Source: Drosophila miranda
Taxonomy: Eukaryota; Arthropoda; Insecta; Diptera; Drosophilidae
Direction of reading: 5' to 3'
Assembly: GCF_003369915.1 (NCBI RefSeq)
Contig: NC_046673.1
Span: forward strand, 13,314,001-13,378,000
DNA length: 64,000 nt
Shown: one piece after another, positions 24,201-38,079 of the stretch
How the letters are laid out: every line of letters starts with the position of its first letter
Numbering within the stretch: position 1 is the first letter of the stretch
The notes under the pieces: model-generated
Database searches by the model: none
What the model was told of the DNA's origin: nothing
What the model saw: the letters and a program-made list of their open reading frames with translations, nothing else
Made by a program: the position numbers and the translations under genes

Positions 24201-26100
24201 TTCGCCTCAATTTTACAAAAAATTCTTTGTATATTTGTGTGAAACTAAAAATTGTCTTAAGTGTTTATTTTTAGGGTTTTTATCCGCAAAAAGAAACGAC
24301 TGTGCTTTCATGGTCGGCAGAAGGGAGAGGGAGGAGCTGAGTAGCCTCTCAGGCTATGAATCAAAAACAAAATACGCCATAACAAAACAAACCCAACAAC
24401 AACGGCGGCAAAACACATGCCAAACGAGAGAGGGTCACACACCGAAAGAGTAGCGTGCGAAAGAATGATAGCGCTGCAGCGCGCTGGCTACGTTGAAGGG
24501 TGGGCGGAAGAGCGGAGTACCGTTGACAGACAGACAACAAATTTGCTCATTTGATCTTCTCTCTCTGTAGCTCACCTTCGGCTGACACTCGCCTCATCAT
24601 TCTCCCAGTTAGGTGTGCTCATAAGAAGGTAAGGCGATTCCGCTCTCTCGGGTAATCTAGTTGGTATCCCCATCCCTTTCTCTCTATCGCCCGTCTGTAG
24701 GCAGACGTTTTGCGTGTGCACACAGCTTCTTTGTAATCTACCATGCATACTCCCTGCTCCTGTTTCATCGGCCTCTGTTGCTGATTTGCCCTCCTCGTGT
24801 TCTCGTACTCCTCTGCTTCGACAACCTTTGTTTTGTTGTTATGCAAATGCCAAACTGCATTTCAAACGACAGCGAAATGCATTTTTCGAAAGTGTGAAAT
24901 GGAAATACAAAGCGTAAATGAAAATCATGTGAGGTGCCAAGAGCAGCAACAACAGCAGCAGCAGCAGGCAGCCAACAGCTGTACAGCTCGCAGCAGCAGC
25001 ACTGCGCACACCTCACCTAATCATATGCAAACGCGTGTTGCCTGTGATTGTTGCTGCTCCTCTTCTCGTTTATCTTCATTGACAGCACAAGAGACTTAAA
25101 CAGCTGCAAAGCGATGGGTACAGTGGGCATCGACAGGAAGGAATGGGATTTAATGGGATAATTAAAAAATCTATCAGAAAATACAATAATAAAGGATAAT
25201 ACAAGGAACTGACTGAAAGAAAATGGTTGAAGATTGCTCCAGAAAGCTATCCAGAAAGGCAACGATCAAAAACCCAAAACATGCATATGTAAGTACAGTC
25301 ATGGGCATAGGAATATGTACTGCCATTGTGCATTGTTTCTGCTGTCTACGCACACAAAAAATCTGAATGTATGCGTGATGATCTCCGATAAACAACAACG
25401 AAACGAAGTACATATAAGCACTCCATTAAATAGTTAGTTTACAGCTGTTTTACAGCGATTTTTAAAGAAAAAATCATGTTAGTTCATAAATAAATCAATT
25501 TTCTATAAGATTAAGCGAAAAAGTCTACAATTTGTCGAAGAGAATAATTGTCACACCCAGTTTTAAATGAGAACTTCGGTGTTCTTGGATTTTGGCTCGG
25601 ATATGAGATGATATATGTAGGAGATGTCCATAATCAGTTTTCAGAGAAACCATTAAAAAAATGGATACATGGATGGATTAGCGAATGGAATGTGTACGCT
25701 CTAATCACTATTTGAATATAGGTATGCGCTATACTACTCGTATTATTAGAGTGGTTTGCCGTTCAATAGTTTTTATAGTTTCGTTCGGCTATGCGATGCT
25801 GGAGGTTTGCCTTCGGAAGCTGTCCGTCCATAAAACTTTCACATGCGGATACATGCCAGCACGAATCGAAAATAACAGCAATCCATCAGACCCAAAACTA
25901 GTTTAGACACATGCAATGCATATACAATTGCAACATCAACAGAAAATTACAGGAAGAAGTGAGTGCTAGTCAGTGACTAGTGTTAAGGAGGGAGGTACTG
26001 TGAGACTCCGCCCCAGAGTAGTCAAATCTAAATATACAGTCCAATATACGTATGTACATATTTATAATTATACGTACATACTAGGTGACCCGGCATATAC
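21291..26100. other. Intergenic DNA, no gene recognised
   Basis: The open frames are short and have no family features. Visible structures are a 104-bp imperfect hairpin at 22433-22536, an AT-rich inverted repeat around 23942-24008 (ATGTAATACATA with TGTATTACAT) and a CAG/CAA run near 24945-24970. Confidence 0.4.
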
Positions 26101-26104
26101 ATCA

Positions 26105-27900
26105 TCAGTCACAATCCCACAACATTTGTGCTCGGGCCGGGAAACATGTAGTCATTACTATAGCAAATAGTAGACGAATTTGTGTTCCTTCAGCAAGCAT
26201 ACTGTCCCAATGATTGTCGTCTTCCAGAAAGCCTAGTGCAAGGAATGCATCTTTATACTTTGGATTGTCTTGTCCATCTAACTTGCGTATATCTTGAAAT
26301 GACAATGATCCGGTGACATTCACCCACAACAGTCGCAGATAAAAGCACTCAGCCTGCCTTCGATTGACTGTATATACACGACTCAAACGATTTGATATGA
26401 ATAAACGCATTTTTATACCCGATACTCAAAATGAGTATTGGGGTATATTAGATTTGTGGTAAAAGTGGATGTGTGTAACGTCCAGAAGGAATCGTTTCAG
26501 ACCCCATAAAGTATATATATTCTTGATCAGCATCAATAGCCGAGTCGATTGAGCCCTGTCCGTCTGTCCGTCTGTCCGTCCCCTTCAGCGCCTAGTGCTC
26601 AAAGACTATAAGAGCTAGAGCAACGATGTTTTGGATGCAGACTTCTGTGATATGTCTGCTACAAAAATATTTCAAAACTTCGCCCCGCCCACTTCCGCCC
26701 CCACAAAGCACGAAAATCTGTGGCATCCACAATTTTAAAGATACGAGAAAACCAAAAACGCAGAATCGTAGAAGATGACTATATCTTCTAGAGTGCAAAA
26801 TCTGAACCAGATCGTATAATTATTATAGCCAGAATCAAGAAAACAATTTCATTTTTTCTCGCCCTGTCTCTCTCTAACACACACGTAGCATAGCCTGCTT
26901 TGCTTAGAGTAAAACATTAGCGCCTAGATCTCAGAGACTATAAAGGCTAGAGCAACCAAATTTGGTATCCACACTCCTAATATATCGGACCGAGACGAGT
27001 TTGTTTCAAAATTTCGCCACACCCCCTTCCGCCCCCGCAAAGGACGAAAATCTGGGGATATTCAAAAATCTCAGAGACTATTAAAGCTAGAGTAACCAAA
27101 TTTGGTATCCGCACTCCTGTTAGATCTTACTATAAAACGTGTATCTCGCCCCACCCTCTTCCGCCCACACAAAGGACGAAAATCTGTTGCATCCACAATA
27201 TTGCACATTCAAGAAAACTAAAAACGCAGAATCATAGATAATGACCATATCTATCAGATTGCTGAATCTGGACCAGATCAGATAATTTTTATAGCCAATA
27301 GGAACAAATCAATTTGCAGTGGCTACGCAGCGCCCGACGTCACGCTCAGACTGATTTTCTGTCTCTCTCGCACGCACTCTTTGTCGTGTCGTTTAATATT
27401 AGCTGCGTCTGCCGGAGGAGAGCCATACTGACTTAGTATCGGGTATAACTGTAGAGTTGCGGTGTCCGCAGCAACTCACAACGTTCCCCCTCGTTTCGAT
27501 TGAGCCAATGTAAAATATCATGGAAGGCACCAAAAGCATCCGCACGATTGCACAGTTCAAAAAAGTTCGTCGAGCGTTGTGTGTGGTGGATCTATAGCAC
27601 GATCAAGCGCTGTACTGTCCGTAAACTATAGCCGCTGGCCGTTTTCGAGATGGACAGCTAAATGTATAACTGCTAGATCCCGTTCATGAATTGGGAAACC
27701 GAAAATACGCCAGACAGCTTCATTGGAACTGATATACCGCCCAATTTGGTAATTCGTAATTTCATTATTTTGATTCACCGGAGGAGCATTCGCTTTAGAA
27801 TGAGCATAATATTTAATATCAGGCAAATACTGGAATGCTAGTCGAAGATATAAATTTGATGTAAATGCTCGATGAAATTGTTGGCCGTGTTGGTCAATTC
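26105..27900 (-). mobile_element. Decayed Helitron helicase fragment, split by a DINE-1-like insert
   Basis: Two minus-strand pieces fit the Pif1-like helicase region of Helitron Rep/Hel proteins. The upstream piece at about 27480-27900 has EITNYQIGRYISSNEAVWRI and HLAVHLENGQR. The downstream piece at 26105-26416 has SRVYTVNRRQAECFYLRLL, FLALGFLEDDNHWDSM and VMTTCFPA. Between them lies a DINE-1-like element. The upstream piece has stop codons and both ends are missing, so this is a dead fragment of a rolling-circle transposon. Confidence 0.8.
26414..27493 (+). mobile_element. DINE-1/INE-1-like non-autonomous Helitron relative
   Basis: Starts TATACCCGATACTC and contains the phrases typical of INE-1-type elements: AAAGTATATATATTCTTGAT, CAATAGCCGAGTCGATTGAG and a CCGTCTGT microsatellite. 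The centre has about three diverged repeats with 'GAGACTATAAAGCTAGAGCAACC' -like and 'CGCCCCNACTTCCGCCCNCA' -like phrases. Near the right end is a hairpin, GAGTTGCGGTGTCCGCAGC, closing on GCAACTC, then CCCCCTCG. A second copy lies inverted at 60911-62747. The family call comes from remembered consensus features. Confidence 0.75.
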
Positions 27901-30900
27901 CTCTACGTCTTTCGACTATAAAAAATAGATGTTGGCCGATAAGCACAACAAATTTCACGAAGGAGTTCAGCAACAACGCTAGTGATACGAGAATTTTATA
28001 TATTAGATAAAAAGTAGTATGACACTCATAGTTTAGACTATTTAGTCGTCACAAATAATAATTATTATCTTATCCTAAGTATTTTCAATCCAAAATAGGT
28101 AATTACTATATCTATTTGTTTTTGTTTCTTCTTTCCAAGCGATACACGTGGTCTGATAACGGAATTTTTTCCCAAATCTTTTGACAATATCCATACAATT
28201 ATAACTCAATTAACATGGAACAGCTAACAATAGTTAATAATGTGTTGAGCAAAGCCATAAAACAAGTATTGTATTGAATCAGTAGATCAGTTCTCTATCC
28301 ATATGGCAGGTTCAAGAGTCCCTGGACAAGTATATGTATGTACTAAACTACAAGATCAAGTTAAGTTTGGCTAATTTCTTAGCTTCTTGATAAATTTAAA
28401 CCTGTTATTTCTTGATAGATGCCCTATTTGCAAAACGTATCTCTTATATCAAATCTTATCGTCGAGCTTCGCGAGAAATCCTTTGATTTCCCAGTCACCA
28501 GATAAAAGAAATAAAGATTGCTAAATCTTTATCGGATCGGCCTATCTGGTATGTGTTTGATATACAACAGAATTGCAGGAATAAGGTGAGGTATGATAAG
28601 AGAAATTTAAAGACAGATTAATAAACTTAATGAAGCAAGAATGTATTCTAGATATCGTAAGGTAAAGATACGATTAGATGCGAGTACTTAAGTTTTGATG
28701 CCGATAAATCAACAAATGCTGATAGACCTATACGTGCAAGTGCAGGTAGTGCAACAATGAAATGGCCAATACTTAGAAGGTGAATCAGAGAAGGTGACCT
28801 AGATCTGGACATGAAACACACACTCTCAATTACTCAGCCACACTGGGAGAGGACGTGGAGGGTAAGCCACGGAAAATGCTATTCTTTATTTTTGTTTGCT
28901 TTAATAATGATCTGACCGCTCCGGTTTTGGATAGTCTTTATGGCACTTTAAACAGGTGGATATCAATAAAGATCTAGCTGAGATATTATCGTTTATCAAG
29001 GCGGACGGACATGGATATATCGACTTGGCTGTGGATGCTACGCTTCTTTTTACCTGTTGCATACATCCTCACGATTTCAATATACCCTAGTAATCTTCGA
29101 GTACCGGGGTATAAAAGCGAATACCGTTTCGCAGTTAATTTGCCATTGGGTCAATCGTTTCCTAGCCAAAAAAGCCACAATACTGCCAATCAAAAAAATA
29201 TCCACAGGTGGCTGCAGTCATTTCCTTCAGCGATCTTGTTTTTATTTTGTTGGATTGTCGTCTGCCTCCATTATTTTATAACATTTTTGTGGTTGTTTTT
29301 GCTTTATTTCTGCACTAAATACAATACATATTTGTCGAGTTTTTTTTTATTGTCAAATTATTGCTTTTGACGAGTTTTTGTTGGGTAGCGGCCTTTTGTA
29401 GAGTTTTAATGGAGAAGGCAGGCGGGCCGGCTATCAACGTCCGCTTTGATCGTGTGCTACGCCTTGGAGCTTTCAACGAACAATTTGTTGCGAAATTAGT
29501 TTAATTATATTTCAATTAAAGCACAAACAAAGCAAACCGAGCTCCAAAAATCCCCAACAGAATTGAGTAATTAAAACGGTTGGGAAAGTACATAGTAAGT
29601 ATAGTAGGTATGTGCAACAATTCGTCATGGAGATGATCTCATTGGAAAAGAGATGGCGATTGTACTCGTACTCGTGCAACATGGGAATTTATAAACAAAT
29701 AAAATAAAATAAAGGAATATCTAAAATCTCTTTTGCTATGGTTCTCCCCTTGACATCCTATTCACATCATTACACGATTTCGATCCATTATATATTCTCT
29801 GACAGAATATTTTGCGTGGTTTTCAAGCGATAATATATACGTTATCGCTTCAACAATTCCACCCAAACCTTATTGGCTTTTTTTGGTTTTCTTTGTTCTC
29901 AATTTCTACCGAATATCTTATGAGTGTTTGCCACTCAATCATTGTAGAAATTCAGCTTAGATAATCTCTATTCTCCAAAGCGTTCTATGTACTAAGGGTA
30001 CTCAAGTGAAGAAGTGTGAGAGATATTCTTGGTTTCACCCAAATTTCCCTTTTATTGGTTTTAATCGGATCCAAATGTAATATTATTCTTTAGATTCGCT
30101 CTCCGTTTTCATCTTCCATCTGAGATGATCTTATGATATGCCTTCCCAAGTTATGTAAAACATTCCAGACATCAGTCGTACTGAAAATCACGAGAATTGC
30201 CGTTGATGTAAAGTCTAATAAACAATAATTAGTAATAGTAAGATTTTCAAAAAACAGACGGCAATATACGATCGACAATAATTACGAAAAATAATTAAAA
30301 ACGGGGATATGGCGTGAATGCCCTGAGGCCTGTAATTAATAATTATAAATTATAATTAGAAAACTAGAGGACGGCATTGCGCAATGCCGTAGTCGTAGTC
30401 GTAGCAATCAGAATCTGGTGCGGCTCGATAGAGTCTTGTGTGGATGTCAAGGGCCCAACTGCTTTCAAGGTTTAATCTAAAGGCTGCTATTGCGACTAAA
30501 GATCTTACAACGGTCAGGGCCACTCGCTCGCTGTGGCACGGCACTAAGTGAGACAATTGTGTGGTTATGTAAGAGAATGATTGAACCGAATTGAATTGTG
30601 TATTTGAATGAAATGTGAATGAAAGTGCGACGACTTTGTTTGTCTCGTCTCTAATCGCTTAACAAGCCAAATGCAAAACAATTGAGCGGTGCGAACCGCC
30701 GTAAACCGCTTTCAAAGCGGTACGAGTACATATTTTATTTTGGAGCTCTCAAGCCCCCTCTCAAGGCGAGCCGAGTTCCCCAATTAACGGAATGGAAGAT
30801 GTGTTCTACTTGAAGAAATTGCCTGCACTGCCATACAAATTTATTAGATCAAATTGACAGACAGTCCCGAGACTTTAGTTAAAATTTGTTTGGGTAACAA

Positions 30901-33900
30901 ACCGATCTTCCGAATGGAAATTTACGGGACTTTCCCATAAACAAATGGACACATTTTTATGAATGACACGAACAGATACCAATTCGCTGTGAGCCATCAA
31001 TCAGCGATTTAATAGGCATAATATAGGCAATATTATTCGGACAAAGAGAAGAAATTGATGTAATATGATTTTGAGATGACTATTCAGGTAGGCTCCCTCC
31101 GGTTTTTGACTTACTTTTGTTCCGTTTTCGTTTATAGGTGCTCTTGTTTTCACACATTATTCTCACAAACGATTGTTTCGATTCCAAAATCGATCTGTGT
31201 CCGATCACAAAAAGGCAATTCCTGAGTAATTATTTCCGAACCAAATTTAAGGTTGGATCAAAAAAGTTATTTAAAAAGAAGGCACAAGCTTAATTTCCCT
31301 GGGGATGGTTGCAAATTTATGTTAATTCATCAATAAGTCATCTATTTTTTTACTTTTGCAACTAGGATTTGTTTTGTTGTATGAAAAGTCGTTTACTTGT
31401 TTCTCCGTTCGTGCGTTTTTCGAAAACGGGAACATAAATTTTGCGTTTGAAAAGTGAATCGGAAAATTGTTTGCCTAATGCTTAATGCTGGCTATGGATT
31501 ATATCGAATGGAATGGATCGAGCCTTGATACTGAACCGCCGCAGATCAATATTTGCCAGCCTATTCGAATTGCATATGGAATTGAGTGCGGCCTGAGGGT
31601 CCGTGGGGTATACTCGTAAATTAAACACCTTTCTGTGTGGCTATAAATAATAACAGAAACGAAAAACAAAACTGAAAACAAAAACAAATAAGCAAACGTA
31701 AACGTAAACAGCGAACAACAACAAGTACAACTGGAGACACACACTACGCGGCTGATAACCACAAAAAATGTCGGGCAGACAACATGGAATAGATCACGTT
31801 TCTGCATTTCTCGTATGGGCCCCTGCCCCTGCACCCTACACTGCCACACACAATGCACATGTGTTGCGGGCAAAGCGGAATAAAAGCTTATGTAAGCTAT
31901 TCACATCGATATATGGAGTAGCATTTGGTCCCCATAGCATCCCCAACAAAAGTGCTGAAGTGGAGAGTTTTTTCGGGAGTTCATATTACGCCACAACAGG
32001 TTGGGTCAAAAGTATTTTATTTCGATCGCGAAATTCTTCATTTGATGCTTTTGATGGTTAGTTAATTCTAATTCGAGTTTCGAATAAAGTTTGGAATCGG
32101 TAAAGGTGCCATTTCGGCATCTTTCGATGCATTCAATTCCATTCCTGACCATTTATTTAATGGTATATATATGGGCAGGTGATTCAACAGTCGACCAGCA
32201 CCCATGGGAGAACTTTGAATTGCAGTCAGAGTCAGCCCACACTGTCCATAGGTTGTCCACAGACAGAGAGTCCATTCATTCAGCGAAAACTGTGTGTCAT
32301 TTAGCAACTATTCAGCCATCCATTTGCCATATACGATAATTACCTGCAGCGAAAACAGAAAAATATAAACAAAAGCAATGCGATCTCGGTATCGATATGC
32401 AACTGCATATGTACATACATATATCGTTTGTCTTCCGCTTCTCAATTGAGCTGCTACGTAGTTTACTGGATTGCATAAGCTCCAGATGGAATGCAATCCA
32501 ATCAACCAATACAAATCAATGAGATCGAATCGGATGAAGTGAGATTCTAAATTTATATGTATACTCGCAAATAAATACATACATGTACTGTATTGTATAT
32601 TATGTCTCTATTTGTTCGACCGCCTGAAACTGGAAGCCAGAACATTCGGAGCCCTTGGCTTGTTGTGAACGCCCGATAAGCGAACCGCTCAAGCCTGGGT
32701 CAAGTGCCAAGGCAAGCATCTATATACATATATACATATATGTACTATGTAGTCAGCTCCAGTTTGTTACCCCTCCAGCATTCTTCACACCTCGCGGTTC
32801 TGTAAAAGCTAAGCCCAAGCTTAGTAGAGCCAGTAAATTTATACCCTAAAAAATGGTCCTCTTGTATAATTAGAAATAGAAAGCACTTTCGACTTATATT
32901 CTTTTGCTTATTGAGAGAAACTTCGATGGTAGATTGGAAAAACTAAGAATATTCTTGCTGTTTTTCATGATAAACAGATGTTATTCTTATCTTGAGAATA
33001 TCAAACCGACCTAAGTCTTATCGTAGGTATAATTCTCATAGTAACAATCGACCCCCAAAACGAGTGTTGCCAAGAACTTTGGATTTATTGGATATGGTAG
33101 GAAAACACTGGTGCTCGCAGCGCAGTTTTGAGCTTCCAAAGAGTATCAAAACCTTCGCCCACCTAAGAATTTCATGCTCGTCCCATTCGTTTTTCTATTT
33201 TTCCACGATTATAAAGAATACACATATTTATGGATGGCCATATAGAGACCGGTCGCAATACACAAATTCGGCAATGGAATATTTGCAAATGTTTGTGCCA
33301 GATTATACCGTAATGGAGGGAGGAAAATCATTGGGTGGTCCCATGTCAAGTACTTCCAGGAGTAATTAGAATTGTTCCCGAAACTCGGCATGATAAGCAC
33401 ACATATCGAACCGAGCAATTGCGCAATTGCCTAAAACTGAAATGGGACTATGGCGAGGACTTGTATTTACTCGTAAGACCCTTAACTGGGAACGATTTGA
33501 ATATGAATAATATTCATGCTAAGTACAACACGTTAGATCATTATAGTTTTATAGTTATTGATATATTTATTAGAAGTTTGTTTTAAGGATTTACCAGTTG
33601 GAAGATATCTCTTGAAAAAGTGAGATTAAGCCAATTTAAGACCATTTAAACAATAATTTCATTTAGGAACAGGTGATAAGAATATTTTATTGCCATATAC
33701 CAAAGGTACACTAACGGTACAGGAGCATTCAGAAATGAATGAACTATATACGATTGCTAATCCCCAATAGTTTCCTATTAATTGATAGAGTTTCGGAACC
33801 TTTGAACGGCAACTAAAATCTACTACTTCTGGTATGTACAATTGTAAAATATTCTAGTACCTACAAACATACTATATATGATTATACCTATAATCGTATG

Positions 33901-36900
33901 GTTATTCTTGAGCAAAGGAAGGTGATTCATACTGATTTTAGAAGAACTTCACAAAAGTAGTGCAGCTAACAATGAATAGTATTTACTCTATCTCTGATGG
34001 ATAGGGGATTTTACTTGATTTTATTGGAAGTGTGGAAGATTTATAATTAAGTAAGGAACAAATCGAATAGTGAAAGATGAACTTTTCACACAAAATAATA
34101 TTTAATTTGATCAAACGAGATGTGATATATGTAACTTATATATCATATAAGTGAATTATCATTATGTTTCCGAAAATATCTAAATTCTGTTCTATAAACA
34201 ACAGAACGATCAGGTGGATTGATTAAGTCAATCAACACCAATCAGTTTTGGTTTTAATACGAATCTGATAAATGAAAGCGAAAGTGCTAGGTCCAGAGAA
34301 GCGATAATACGAGTACCTCTGCCTCCTACCGATGCCCACCCTCAAAAATTTCTCCCTGGGGATCATTGATAAGCGTTCACCTGAAACGTACCCGGACGTG
34401 CGTTGTCCTACAAGTGCAAACCATATGTAGGGAGTAATTAATTCATGTTTTTCAATACCATACCTTTTTTTATACGTTACTATCTACTGCTCCCAGTCTC
34501 TCTCTGTTTTAGTCTAAGGCTGTTTCACTCTATCGCTGAGTGGATTGTTATTTTTGGTATGAAATTAATAAATCCCCCACCCAGTCAATAGAGCGAGGGG
34601 GTGGCAAACGTTATTGTTTCGATTGATTGGTCCGGACAAAAAAAAAGGAAAACCATTCATTCAAGTGGTTCCTCCGGCTGGGGGGGCTTATCTAATGGAC
34701 TTTTGGTACTTTTCAGTGGGTGGGTATCGGACCGGTCGGGGGGGGGTATCGAATTATCGCTCGACTGACATAAATCCATCGATCGATTGTGGAGAACTTT
34801 CCCTATCGAAGGAATTCGGTGGTACCCACGATAAGAAGGCCGGGAAAAGGTCGTCTAAAAGGGGACCATTTTATTGGGGGCCAGTGCAGAATGCGCTGAA
34901 TGCGATCGGTTCGGATCGATAGCTGATGAGAGCCTGGATAACCTTGAAACGAAATTGTTTTCCCGCAAGGCCGCATTTTCTGCGTTCCACGTGTGTGTTC
35001 AAGGGCCAAGGGTTGGCCTGACCGGACCCCTCAATCGATATCCATAACCGTTAATGAATGACTGGAATGTGTGGCTCTCCACTTAAAATTCAGATACACT
35101 GACGGAGAGAGAGAGAAAACCAAAGAAGCAGGGGATACGCAACCAGAGCGATTTGTTTCTGATGGATAATCGATGGGAATTGTTTAAATATTTAAGACAT
35201 AACCGAGTAGGGCAAGCTCAAACACGCCCACGCTCGGTCAGCTTTTGCGGGGGCTGCATGATGCGGGAGAGTGAGAGAGAGGGAGAGTGAGAGGAGTGGA
35301 GTGGAGTACTAAACTGTGTCAGTCTGACACACACACACACACACAGACACTCAGGCATAGTATAATAGTATAAAAGAAATGCTCATACCCTATCTGGTGG
35401 ACCTCGCAAAATCCTCCCGCAAAAAAAAGCAAGAAACGTGGGAGTGATGGCAAAAATGAAAAAAAGAACTTGGGACCGCTCTGCAGGGTTCTGTGACGTG
35501 GGCGAAGCAAGCTCCTCGTCTGATTACGATTGTGTAATCTAATGGGAGAGTACCCATGGAGCTTTCGAGTACAGGGCATGCAAACATACATATGTACATA
35601 TGACAGAGTATGGTAATCATGGGTACCAACCTTAGCGCCGGTGAACTTATCAAAGTCATGCGTACGAAATTGCTGTAAAAAGCTACGGCTGGGTTTTTGC
35701 TGTTCGTTTGGGTTAGAGTTTGAGCTTCTAGTTTGCTTGTTCCGTATTTGAGTCGGGCCATGAATGCCCTTGAGTTTGTCCTTTTTGGGCAGCGGATAGC
35801 GGCAGAGGCTGGCGCAGACGCCGCCACATTCACAGTTGTAGCAGCGACAGCAGCGTATAACGCTTCGCTTGTTAACTGGTTTCGCTTTGAAGCCTGGTAT
35901 AACAGTTTTTCCGTAGCAGCAGCATTAGTGTAGCGGGAGAGAGAGCCGCAAAGAGCGACGGCGACGAGCGTAGGAGGCTCGTCACCGGCGTGCGCATATC
36001 TCACCCAGCTACATATACATATGTATGTACGTACATATATATGCGCGCATGTAAGAGCTTGGCAGTATCGGGGTATGTGTGTGGGTAGGTTGCACGTGCT
36101 TTCATTGAACGCGACCACCATGACCACCCCACCACGTGAACCAGTGGCTACCAGTTCAAACGATGATGCAAGCTCCTGCCCCAGTGGCGTTATTCTATTA
36201 ATAGCCGTCAATTTTAGACGCATGCGCCTCGCCGATAACGGTGTCCTGTGTCCTGTCAAAAGGTTAATTTAAGGTGAAACCACATGTCAGTCCAAAGCAG
36301 ACCGTCGCCACAGGTTGCTAGCCAAACATTTGTACATCTGTATATAATACAAGCAATGAAAGTTTTTTCCGTTGCTGGAATATGATGGCATCCATACAAA
36401 TGGCGGTTTTATTAATAGGCTGCCACTAGGTTAAAACAAAGTTTAAAATTTTCCACAAAGTGCTGCCGTACTGTTAAAAAAAGATAAGCAATTTTAGTCA
36501 AAGAAAAGTGAATTTTCTTTGTGACATGGACTTTCCATCACCATATCCAATAAATAAGCTCCAGAGGTTTTCTTATTGAAAAAAGGACAAACTAATTCTA
36601 GTATTTTTTGGTACAGTAGCGATAGATTGTGAACGTCTGGCAGCGCTTCCAGTCTCCCAAAAGATATATTGATAAATAATGCAATATATACAATTATAAT
36701 TTATACTGTTAATATATATATATATATGTTATATATTTGATTGCAAAAATGGGAAGCGTGAAAATAATCGTTCAGTAGTGAGCCCGTACAGCCTCTGTGA
36801 TGGGAAAATACCAAAACTATCGTCACTACCATCGCGGCTACCAATTTGAAAATGGTATATTTCTGAGGATATTTTATCGATAAAAGCTCTCTGCTGCGAC

Positions 36901-37150
36901 GAAAAAATGAGTCGTAATTTTGAATGGGCTATGTTTTAGTCAAAATAAGGTACATGAAAGTACTTAAAAGTAGTTAATCTTATAGAAAAAGTATTCTTAA
37001 ATGGGATAAAATTAAGTGGGCAATGCTGACCGTTATATAAAGCTAGTAATATTCGATGGAATATCAAAATTGAGGAATATGTATAATAGAACTTGAATAC
37101 GTCAGTATATTTACGGTATATTTTTTGAGGGTCGAACAGTATACTTGGTC
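27901..37150. other. Long intergenic stretch, no gene recognised
   Basis: I read this region without finding a supportable gene. The longest frame, 289 codons on the minus strand at 35390-36259, lacks domain features and is not called. Structures noted are a 20-bp perfect palindrome at 30371-30390, a GAGA-rich tract at about 35260-35305, and a dispersed repeat at about 36840-37155 that ends in the Chchd2 promoter. Confidence 0.4.
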
Positions 37151-37160
37151 ACACTGGATA
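37010..37160 (+). promoter_or_regulatory. Chchd2 promoter region with Motif 1 and Motif 6
   Basis: About 150 bp before the Chchd2 start codon, TTGGTCACACTGG (about 37146-37158) matches Drosophila core promoter Motif 1 (YGGTCACACTR). TTTACGGTATATTTTTTG at about 37108-37126 matches Motif 6 (GGTATATTT). A DRE-like TATCGATA lies at about 36877. There is no TATA box at a proper spacing. This mix is usual for housekeeping genes and fits a mitochondrial protein. The block is part of a dispersed repeat also seen at 12.0-12.2 kb. Confidence 0.65.
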
Positions 37161-37304
37161 AAGCAGGCCGAAGTTTCTCGTCGAATTGGAATTTCATATA
37201 AGAATTTCAGACAAAACGAAAACAGCAACAGCAACAGTCAGTGAATTTTTCGCGAGAGAAAACTTTTTAAATTTGAAATAAACAACACAACCAAATCAAG
37301 CAAA

Positions 37305-38079
37305 ATGGTTCGCCGTGGACGTTCAGCCAGCCCCCCACCATCCGCCAGACGGTAAGTGGTTGAAGAAAATACATATTCTTTGGACAAAGAAACGCCACAA
37401 TTTGCAGCGTTGTGCGAGCAAAATGGCCAAGGGAAGAGGAAGCTTCATAGTTTCATAACCAGAGCAGATTTTGATCTTCTTCTTATCGCCAGTCGGCTTC
37501 TGGAACTTCCCTTGGACCGAAGAAATGGGCTAAGGTTACGTAACCTAAAAAAAGAAGGGCACAAAGAGAATGAGATGTTTCTGTGCAAAGTCCACACAAT
37601 AACAAAACTAATTATGTTTTTTGTTTTTATATCCCAATAGCTCTGCTCCAGCACCCGCTCGCGCTGCCGCCCCAGTGCCGGCACGTGCTGCCGCCCCACC
37701 ACCGCCGCCAGCACCCATGGCCGCGCCACCAAGCGCCGTCGGAATGCCGGCCCCCCAGCAGCCTTCGATGTTCCAGCAAATGGCCGCCACCGCTGGCGGT
37801 GTTGCAATTGGCTCCGCCATCGGTCACACCGTGGGCCACGGTCTCACATCCATGTTCAGCGGCTCTGGCGACAAGGAAGCAGCGGCCCCAGCACCGGCTG
37901 CCGCGGCGCCCCCGCAACAACAGCAGCAGTACTACGCTCAGCCCAACGAACCCCAGGGTGCTTGTGCCTGGGAGATGAAACAGTTCATCCAGTGCGCCCA
38001 GGGCCAGGCGGATCTGACGCTCTGCGAGGGATTCAATGAGGCGCTGAGGCAGTGCAAGTCTCAGAATCACATGCAGTAG
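37305..38079 (+). CDS. Chchd2: CHCHD2/CHCHD10 family mitochondrial protein
   Basis: Two exons, 37305-37351 and 37641-38079, with donor GTAAGT, acceptor CCCAATAG and matching phase, give 161 residues. The N-terminus ([16 protein letters not shown]) is Arg/Ser-rich, followed by an Ala/Pro-rich presequence. Next comes the hydrophobic, glycine-rich segment [20 protein letters not shown] and a C-terminal CHCH domain with two CX9C motifs ([11 protein letters not shown] and [11 protein letters not shown]). CHCHD2 proteins sit in the mitochondrial intermembrane space, stabilise cristae (MICOS) and cytochrome c, and can act in the nucleus under stress. The length matches the family. An AATAAA lies near 38439. 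This is the only complete copy in the window; the copy at 51.7-52.1 kb is broken. Confidence 0.93.

Noticed and set aside
35390-36259. 289-codon open frame on the minus strand
   Set aside because: Composition looks random, no domain or splice context, and it runs through simple TACATA repeats.
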